64,000 bases of DNA, taken from Catenuloplanes indicus. GTDB lineage: Bacteria > Actinomycetota > Actinomycetes > Mycobacteriales > Micromonosporaceae. Positions 58,566 to 64,000 of the stretch are shown here, piece after piece. The number at the start of each line of letters is the position of its first letter. Positions within the stretch are counted from its first letter, which is position 1. The translations under genes were made by a program, and so were the position numbers. The notes beneath the pieces were generated by a model. That model worked only from the letters and a program-made list of their open reading frames with translations. It was not told the origin of the DNA and did not search any database. Location of the stretch: contig NZ_JAUSUZ010000001.1 in the NCBI RefSeq assembly GCF_030813715.1, positions 8,724,501 to 8,788,500 on the forward strand. Reading direction: 5' to 3'.

Positions 58566-60548
58566 TCAGCGCAGGATCAGCACGTCGCGTGGTGCGAGCC
58601 GGAGCGGCGCACCACGCGTGACCGGCGTGCCGGTCAGCAGATCCGTGGCGTCCCGGTCCGCGACGACCTCCACCGGCTCGTCGCGGTGGTTCAGGAGGAA
58701 CATCAGCGGTACGCCGCCCGCCGTCACCCGGTGCGCCACCTCCAGGTCCGGCACGTCCGGGTACGGCCCGGCCAGGCCGTGCCGGTCCAGCGCGCGCCGC
58801 ACCAGCGCGTCCACCCCGGGCTGTGCCAGCACGGTGCCCACGTACCAGGCCGCACCGCCGCCGTACTCGTTGCGGGTCACCGCGGCCGTCCCGGCGTAGA
58901 AGTCCGCGCCGTACGTGCCCTCCACCGCCGCTGTCAGCGGCGTGATCAGGTCGAAGTGCAGCCGTGCGTCCACCGCCGTGCCGTCCGCGAACGAGACCGG
59001 GTTGACCACGGCGGGCTCGCGCGCGTCCCACTCGTCCACGCGCACCCCCAGCAGCGAGGTCAACGGCGGATCACCGAGGTACGCGCGGGCGTGCTCATCC
59101 ACCAGACCGGACAGGAACGTGGTGATCACCGTCCCGCCGCGCGCGGCCACCTCGGCCAGCCGCGCCGCCAGGTCGCCCTTGAGCAGGTGCAGCGCCGGCG
59201 CGAGGACCACGTCGTAGCCGCCCAGGTCCGCGGTCACCGGGACCGCGTCCAGGTCGGCACCGGCCGACCAGACCGCCCGGTGGTACGCCAGCACGATCTC
59301 CGGGTAACGCAGGTGCCGATTCAGCCCGTCGGTCATCTCCAGCGCCCACCAGCTGTCCCAGTCGAACAGCAGCGCGACCCGGGCCGGCGTGCGCGCGCCG
59401 ACCGTGAGACCGCCTAGGTCGCGCAGTTCCGCGCCGAGCGCCGCGACCTCCCGGAACACCCGCGTGTCGTCCCGCCCGGCGTGCCCGATCACGGCGCCGT
59501 GGTACTTCTCGCACGCGCCCCGGCTCGCCCGCATCTGGAAGAACAGCACCGCGTCCGCGCCGTGCGCGACCGCCTGCCAGCTCCACGACCGCATCACGCC
59601 GGGCCGCTTGACCGGGTTGACCGCGCGGGACGCGGTGATCGACGGCGTCTGCTCCATCAGCCAGAACGGCGCCCCGCCCTTCAGCCCGCGCATCAGGTCG
59701 TGGGTGAACGCCATCCGCGCGTACGACACATCGTCCGGCGGATAGTTGTCCCAGGACACGAAGTCCAGGTCCGATGCCCACCGGTGATAGTCGATCGGCT
59801 GGTACATGCCCATGAAGTTGGTGGTCACCGGCGCGTCGGAGAACGCCCGCACCGCAGCCTTCTCGTCGCGGAAGTTCGCCAGCATCGCGTCCGACATGAA
59901 CCGGCGGTAGTCGAGCGTGATCCCCTGGAACGCGGTGTGGTCCGGCCCGCGCCAGTGCTCGGTCAGCGCGCTCGGCGGCTCGATCTCGTCCCAGTCGCCG
60001 AACGTGTGCGACCAGAATCGGGTGTACCAGGCGTCGTTGAGCGCGTCCAGGCTGCCGTGGCGGGCGCGCAGCCAGTCCCGGAACCCCGCCGCGCACAGCC
60101 CGCAATAGCAGGCGCCGCCGTACTCGTTGCCCACGTGCCACGCGGTGACCACGTCGCCGTACCGTTCCGCGATCCTCCCGGCGACCAGCGCGGAGAACCG
60201 GCGGAACGCGGGGGAGGAGGGACAGGAGTGGTGCCGGGTGCCGTACGCGTGCCGCCGCCCCTCGAAGTCCACGCGCGTCACCTCCGGGTAGGCGCGGGCC
60301 ATCCACGCCGGGTGCGCGCCGGTGCCGGTGGCCAGGCAGATCGTGCGGCCCTCGGCGGCCGCGCGCCCGACCACGGCGTCGAGCACGGTGAAGTCGTAGA
60401 CGTCCTCGGCCGGCTGGGTCAGCCCCCAGGTGAACACGCCCAGCGTGACCGTGTCGATCGCCGCGAGGTCGAACAGCCGGTAGTCCTCCTTCCACACCTC
60501 TTCCGGCCACTGCTCCGGGTTGTAGTCGCCACCGAACAGGATCTTCAC
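58566..60548 (-). CDS. GH42 beta-galactosidase
   Basis: 660 residues from GTG 60548 (MKILFGGDYNPEQWPEEVWKED). Catalytic acid/base Glu in HVGNEYGGACYCGLC, with the Zn-binding cysteines around it, and nucleophile Glu in PFWLMEQTPSITASR are both present, together with FQMRASRGACEKYHGAVIGHAG. It would hydrolyse short beta-galactosides inside the cell (no signal peptide). It overlaps the upstream DUF624 gene by 4 nt (GTGA) and ends a transport/utilisation operon. Confidence 0.95.
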   Translation of the reverse strand: MKILFGGDYNPEQWPEEVWKEDYRLFDLAAIDTVTLGVFTWGLTQPAEDVYDFTVLDAVVGRAAAEGRTICLATGTGAHPAWMARAYPEVTRVDFEGRRHAYGTRHHSCPSSPAFRRFSALVAGRIAERYGDVVTAWHVGNEYGGACYCGLCAAGFRDWLRARHGSLDALNDAWYTRFWSHTFGDWDEIEPPSALTEHWRGPDHTAFQGITLDYRRFMSDAMLANFRDEKAAVRAFSDAPVTTNFMGMYQPIDYHRWASDLDFVSWDNYPPDDVSYARMAFTHDLMRGLKGGAPFWLMEQTPSITASRAVNPVKRPGVMRSWSWQAVAHGADAVLFFQMRASRGACEKYHGAVIGHAGRDDTRVFREVAALGAELRDLGGLTVGARTPARVALLFDWDSWWALEMTDGLNRHLRYPEIVLAYHRAVWSAGADLDAVPVTADLGGYDVVLAPALHLLKGDLAARLAEVAARGGTVITTFLSGLVDEHARAYLGDPPLTSLLGVRVDEWDAREPAVVNPVSFADGTAVDARLHFDLITPLTAAVEGTYGADFYAGTAAVTRNEYGGGAAWYVGTVLAQPGVDALVRRALDRHGLAGPYPDVPDLEVAHRVTAGGVPLMFLLNHRDEPVEVVADRDATDLLTGTPVTRGAPLRLAPRDVLILR

Positions 60549-61195
60549 CGCATCGCACCCCTCGCGACGGTACGCACGAGCGCGAGCAGCAGCGGCGGCG
60601 CGGCGAGCAGCAGCGCGGCCTCGGTGCCGGCCAGCGTGACCGCGGCGGCCACCACGAGCAGCGCGGCCACGGTCAGCGTCACGCCGGGCCGGGTCGACAG
60701 CGTCCGCGCGGACCGCCGCGCCGCGTCCCGCCGGCCGAGCGCGACCAGCGCGAGCGCGACCGCGATCCACAGGCACGCGGCCACGGTGATCAGCGTGAGC
60801 GGCACCGCCCACCAGCCCGGCACCCGGGCCACGTCCAGGTGGGTCAGGTTGATCGCCATGATCGTGAGCAGGGCCAGGAACGGCGCCCACAGCCGCAGCG
60901 ACGCCGCGAACCCGGCCCGGTAGCCGCGCCGGAAGTCCGCGGACGGGTGCAGGTCGGCCAGGTCCGGCCGGTGCGCGGCGAGCGCGTGCAGCGCGGCCGC
61001 GATGGCCGGCCCGGCCGGGAGCGCGGCCACGGCCAGCAGCGGCAGGTTGGTGACGTCGCCGCCGAGCGCGAGCCCGGCGGCGACGGTGGGGGCGCAGGCC
61101 ACGGCCGTCCACGCGCCGACCACCAGCAGCCGGTGCACGAGTGCGGCGGCGCGGGCGAGCGGTGACTCGAGGACCGGCGCTCCCGGACGTACCAT
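60545..61195 (-). CDS. DUF624 (YesL-like) membrane protein
   Basis: 216 residues from ATG 61195, overlapping the binding-protein stop (TGATG). Five or six membrane segments, starting VHRLLVVGAWTAVACAPTVAAGLALGG. YesL-like proteins are found in carbohydrate ABC operons of this type; their role is unknown. It is the fourth gene of the operon, between the binding protein and GH42 genes. Confidence 0.75.
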   Translation of the reverse strand: MVRPGAPVLESPLARAAALVHRLLVVGAWTAVACAPTVAAGLALGGDVTNLPLLAVAALPAGPAIAAALHALAAHRPDLADLHPSADFRRGYRAGFAASLRLWAPFLALLTIMAINLTHLDVARVPGWWAVPLTLITVAACLWIAVALALVALGRRDAARRSARTLSTRPGVTLTVAALLVVAAAVTLAGTEAALLLAAPPLLLALVRTVARGAMR

Positions 61196-62790
61196 CACCC
61201 GTTCTTGTCCGTGTACCGGGTCCGGGCCTTGTTCACCAGGTCGATGTAGGCCTGCCCGTTCTTCGCGTTCAGCTCGGCGACGTAGGCGTCCCATTCGGCC
61301 AGGTCCCGCTGGCCGAGGATGAAGCGCAGCGTCTGCTGGGTGACGTAGTCCTTCAACGGCGTCTCCCAGAGCGTGGCCTGCTCGCGCTCGGAGTCGGTCA
61401 GCGGCGCCGGCGGCGGCACCGGGATCGAGGTCTTCGCGTCCATCGTGGCCTGGAACGCCTGCTCCTCCGCGGAGAACGTGGAGCGCAGCAGCTCGGTGCT
61501 GCCGCCGTAGGCGAAATTGCCGCCGGAGAAGCCGAAGTCCTTCTGCAGGTGCTTCGGCGCGCCCTTGTTCAGGCCGACGAAGTCGACGTTCTTCGTGAGC
61601 ACCCGCTTGCCCGACGCGTCCCGGGTGAACGTGACGCCCTCCACGCCCCACTTCGCGAACTCCTGGCCGGCGTCGGAGTAGAACAGCCAGTCGACGAACT
61701 GCATCAGCGCCACGAAGTTCTTCGACTCGCGCGCCTTCGCCGAGATCATGATGCCGCTCTCCCGGCGGATCCAGTTCTTCACCTCGCCGGTCGGCCCGGA
61801 CAGGAACGGGATCTTCGCCATCGTGGCGCCGTTCTTCAGCAGCGGCCGGTAGTCGTTGATCAGGTTCTGCGCGTTCGTGCTGATCACCAGCGCCTTGCCG
61901 GCGGCGACCTTCTGCTTGGCCTGGTCGTCGGTCTGCGTGAAGCTCTCCGGGTCGAGCAGCCCCTCGGCCACCAGCTTGTGCAGGTAGGTGAGCATGTCCC
62001 GGTACTGCGGCATGGCGCCGGTGAGCACGTACTTCTGCCCGTCCCAGGTGCCGGTGTTGTAGCCCCAGCCGGCCTGTGTGCCGTAGGCCAGCGCCAGCAT
62101 GTTGAGCAGGTTGCCGCCCGGGTCCGGGACCGCGAACCGGTCGGAGAACGGGTACGAGTCCGGGTACCGCGCCTTCATCGCCTTCAGCGTGGTGTACAGC
62201 TGGTCCCAGGTCTTCGGCGGTTGCAGGCCCAGCTCCTGCAGCACGTCGGTGCGCACCGCGAGCGTGTAGTCCTGCCAGACGTTCTCGTGCAGGCCGGGCA
62301 GCACGTAGAACTTGCCGTCCGCCAGCCGCAGGTTGTCGATCTGCGGCTCCAGCTTCCACTTCGCGATCTTGTCCTTGAAGTGCGGCATCAGGTCGAGGTA
62401 GTCGCTGACCGGCAGGATCGCGCCGGACGCCACGAACGGCTGCTCCTGCGGCGGGTAGACCTTCGGGATGATGAACGGCGCGTCACCGGCGGAGACCACC
62501 AGGCCGCGCTTCTGGTTGTAGTCGCTGGCCGGCACCACGGACGGCGTGATCGTGATGTTGGTGCGCTTGGTCAGCTCCTGCCAGAACAGCCAGTCGTTCT
62601 TGATCGGATAGTTCGGGTGGTCGCTGTAGAGCATGTCGAACGTGATCGGCTCGGTGGCCTTGAACTGCGCGCCGATCGCGTAGTCCGCCATCGCGCCCAC
62701 ACGGTTCTCGTCGAGGTTGCTCTCCTCCGGCGATGATCCACAGGCGGCGAGGAGAGCGAGTGCCGCCAGTGACGCTATTGCTCGTTTCAT
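61195..62790 (-). CDS. Sugar-binding lipoprotein of an LplA-like ABC importer
   Basis: 531 residues from ATG 62790. MKRAIASLAALALLAACGSS is a lipoprotein signal with Cys17. The mature part (PITFDMLYSDHPNYPIKNDWLFWQELTKRTNI, PKTWDQLYTTLKAMKARYPDSYPFSDRF, GVTFTRDASGKRVL) matches the large LplA/YtcQ type of extracellular solute-binding protein that feeds paired LplB/LplC permeases. Ligand is probably a galactoside oligosaccharide, judged from the GH42 enzyme in the operon. Confidence 0.9.
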   Translation of the reverse strand: MKRAIASLAALALLAACGSSPEESNLDENRVGAMADYAIGAQFKATEPITFDMLYSDHPNYPIKNDWLFWQELTKRTNITITPSVVPASDYNQKRGLVVSAGDAPFIIPKVYPPQEQPFVASGAILPVSDYLDLMPHFKDKIAKWKLEPQIDNLRLADGKFYVLPGLHENVWQDYTLAVRTDVLQELGLQPPKTWDQLYTTLKAMKARYPDSYPFSDRFAVPDPGGNLLNMLALAYGTQAGWGYNTGTWDGQKYVLTGAMPQYRDMLTYLHKLVAEGLLDPESFTQTDDQAKQKVAAGKALVISTNAQNLINDYRPLLKNGATMAKIPFLSGPTGEVKNWIRRESGIMISAKARESKNFVALMQFVDWLFYSDAGQEFAKWGVEGVTFTRDASGKRVLTKNVDFVGLNKGAPKHLQKDFGFSGGNFAYGGSTELLRSTFSAEEQAFQATMDAKTSIPVPPPAPLTDSEREQATLWETPLKDYVTQQTLRFILGQRDLAEWDAYVAELNAKNGQAYIDLVNKARTRYTDKNG

Positions 62791-62801
62791 GGAAAGACCT
62801 T

Positions 62802-63665
62802 TCAGCCCTTGACGGCGCCGAGCATGACCCCGGAGACGAAGTAGCGCTGGACGAAGGGGTAGACCGTCAGGATCGGCACGACCGTCAGCACCATGGTCAC
62901 GGCCTTGATGTTCGCCGCGACCTGCGCCACGTTCGTGTCGACGCTGCCGGTGGAGGTGGCGTCCGTCGCGCCCGCGATCAGGTTCCGCAGGTAGACGGTG
63001 ACCGGGAACAGATCGGCCCGGTCCAGGTAGAGGAACGCGGTGAACCACGAGTTCCAGTAGGCGACCGCGTAGAACAGCAGCATGGTGGCGACGATCGCCT
63101 TCGACAGCGGCAACACGATCCGCAGCAGGATGCCGTACGTGCCGAGCCCGTCGACCGCGGCCTGCTCCTCCAGCTCGACCGGCAGGCTCTCGAAGAACGC
63201 CTTCATCACCAGCAGGTTGAACACGTTGATCGCGTTCGGCAGCACCACGGCCCAGATGGTGTTGCGCAGGCCCAGCCCGGAGACCAGCACATAGTTGGGG
63301 ATCAGCCCGCCGGAGAAGAACATGGTGAACACCGCGATCCCGACCAGCACGCCGCGCCCGCGGAGGTGGTGCTTGGACAGCACGTACGCGTAGCAGGTGG
63401 TCAGCACGATCGAGATGATCGTGGCGACCACGGTGTAGACCACCGTGTTCCGGTAGTTGGTCCAGAAAAGATCATCGGACATGACCAGCCGGTACGTGGT
63501 GAGGTCGAACCCGCGAGGCAGCAGCGTCACCCGCCCGGCGATGATCTCCTCCTCGCTGGACAGCGACCGCGCCACGATGTTGAGGAACGGGTAGAGCGTC
63601 ACCACCACGACCGCGCTCAGCACGACCGCGTTGATGACGTTGAAGACTTTGCGGCCGGTCACCAC
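62802..63665 (-). CDS. ABC sugar permease (LplC/YtcP-like)
   Basis: 287 residues from GTG 63665 (GTG 63662 equally possible, giving a GTGA overlap). Six membrane segments; the EAA loop EEQAAVDGLGTYGILLRIVLPLSKAI contacts the ATPase; the family-typical end is FVQRYFVSGVMLGAVKG. It pairs with the upstream permease. No ATPase gene is in this part of the operon; such importers commonly share an MsiK/MsmX-type ATPase encoded elsewhere. Confidence 0.93.
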   Translation of the reverse strand: MVTGRKVFNVINAVVLSAVVVVTLYPFLNIVARSLSSEEEIIAGRVTLLPRGFDLTTYRLVMSDDLFWTNYRNTVVYTVVATIISIVLTTCYAYVLSKHHLRGRGVLVGIAVFTMFFSGGLIPNYVLVSGLGLRNTIWAVVLPNAINVFNLLVMKAFFESLPVELEEQAAVDGLGTYGILLRIVLPLSKAIVATMLLFYAVAYWNSWFTAFLYLDRADLFPVTVYLRNLIAGATDATSTGSVDTNVAQVAANIKAVTMVLTVVPILTVYPFVQRYFVSGVMLGAVKG

Positions 63666-64000
63666 AGACTCGTCCCTACCGTGCGGCGGGAGATCGTGTT
63701 CGCGGAGAACACCAGGATCAGCCCGATGAGCGCCTCGAACAGGCCGATCGCGGCGCCGTAGGAGAAGTTCCCGCTGACCACGCCGAGCCGGTAGAGGTAC
63801 GTGGGTATCACGTCCGCGGTCGGGTAGGTCAGCGGGTTGTACAGCAGCAGGATCTTCTCGAAGCCGACCGCCATGAACGTGCCGATGTTCAGGATCAGCA
63901 GCGTGATCATCGTCGGCCGGATGCCGGGCAGCGTCACGTGCCAGGTCTGCCGCAGCCGGCCGGCGCCGTCGATCTTCGCGGCGTCGTAGAGCTCCTCGTC
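63659..64000 (-). CDS. ABC sugar permease (LplB/YteP-like), 5' end beyond window
   Basis: The visible C-terminal 113 residues begin in the EAA loop (DEELYDAAKIDGAGRLRQTWHVTLPGI) and continue with ITLLILNIGTFMAVGFEKILLLYNPLTYPTADVIPTYLYRLGV, typical of the LplB-type partner permease. It overlaps the downstream permease start by 4 to 7 nt. The N-terminal half and probably the operon promoter lie outside the window. Confidence 0.93.
   Translation of the reverse strand, partial: DEELYDAAKIDGAGRLRQTWHVTLPGIRPTMITLLILNIGTFMAVGFEKILLLYNPLTYPTADVIPTYLYRLGVVSGNFSYGAAIGLFEALIGLILVFSANTISRRTVGTSLW

Noticed and set aside
1-64000. tRNA, rRNA, riboswitch or replication origin
   Set aside because: No cloverleaf-type sequence, rRNA block, conserved riboswitch core or DnaA-box cluster was recognised by eye; a covariance-model search would settle this.

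Overview
The window comes from a very GC-rich actinomycete. The frames show strong third-position G/C bias, many GTG starts and many 4-nt stop/start overlaps. The gene set (an AfsR/SARP-type regulator, a soluble GAF chemoreceptor remnant, a trypsin-NACHT protein with a trypsin-co-occurring partner, a DUF574 methyltransferase, GH97 and GH42 enzymes) would fit Micromonosporaceae such as Actinoplanes or Catenuloplanes. That placement is an inference. No rRNA, tRNA or CRISPR array was seen.

Layout. 1-3000: the 5' part of a secreted lactococcin-972-like bacteriocin gene runs off the left edge, followed by a nested mobile-element scar. In it an IS256-type transposase tail is cut by an IS5-type element, which is itself cut by a second IS5-type element whose removal restores the reading frame exactly. 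3000-9900: small regulator/enzyme modules (HxlR with an F420-type oxidoreductase and a broken hydrolase; CmtR-like ArsR with a metal transporter; TetR with a flavodoxin-fold reductase; PadR). 9990-16600: a large DUF4132 protein whose C-terminal 225 bp is copied 1.6 kb away into a new small ORF, a membrane protein, an acetyltransferase, and two gene remnants (chemoreceptor and catalase) abutting at one junction.

16600-31500: a compact, probably undescribed biosynthetic gene cluster. A divergent SARP-NB-ARC-TPR regulator faces a translationally coupled run: dimodular NRPS (A-PCP-C-A-PCP), one PKS module (KS-AT-ACP, no thioesterase), MbtH-like protein, type II thioesterase, acyl-CoA dehydrogenase homologue lacking the usual catalytic Glu, and an MFS exporter. 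An AT TAGH motif, the missing release domain and the dedicated dehydrogenase together suggest a dipeptide extended by a substituted malonate, possibly ending in an unsaturated or oxidised ketone warhead.

31500-46600: a broken NACHT-type ATPase start, MFS pumps with MarR and TetR regulators and clear operators, a 55-bp tandem repeat tract, a GH97 glycosidase, and a tryptophan dioxygenase/kynureninase-like/methyltransferase-remnant operon that looks like a decayed piece of an anthranilate-type natural product pathway. SRPBCC, DUF1990 and PHP proteins follow. A dispersed non-coding repeat occurs at three gene ends (35.6, 44.7 and 52.9 kb).

46600-64000: a secreted CBM/beta-propeller protein; a LuxR-type large ATPase regulator leading an operon with a P-loop GTPase and two tiny proteins; a predicted conflict/defence locus in which a trypsin-NACHT-transmembrane protein (with an apparent frameshift in the protease) is divergent from a trypco1 protein coupled to a DUF574 methyltransferase; and at the right edge a galactoside utilisation operon (permease, permease, binding lipoprotein, DUF624 protein, GH42 beta-galactosidase) that continues beyond the window.
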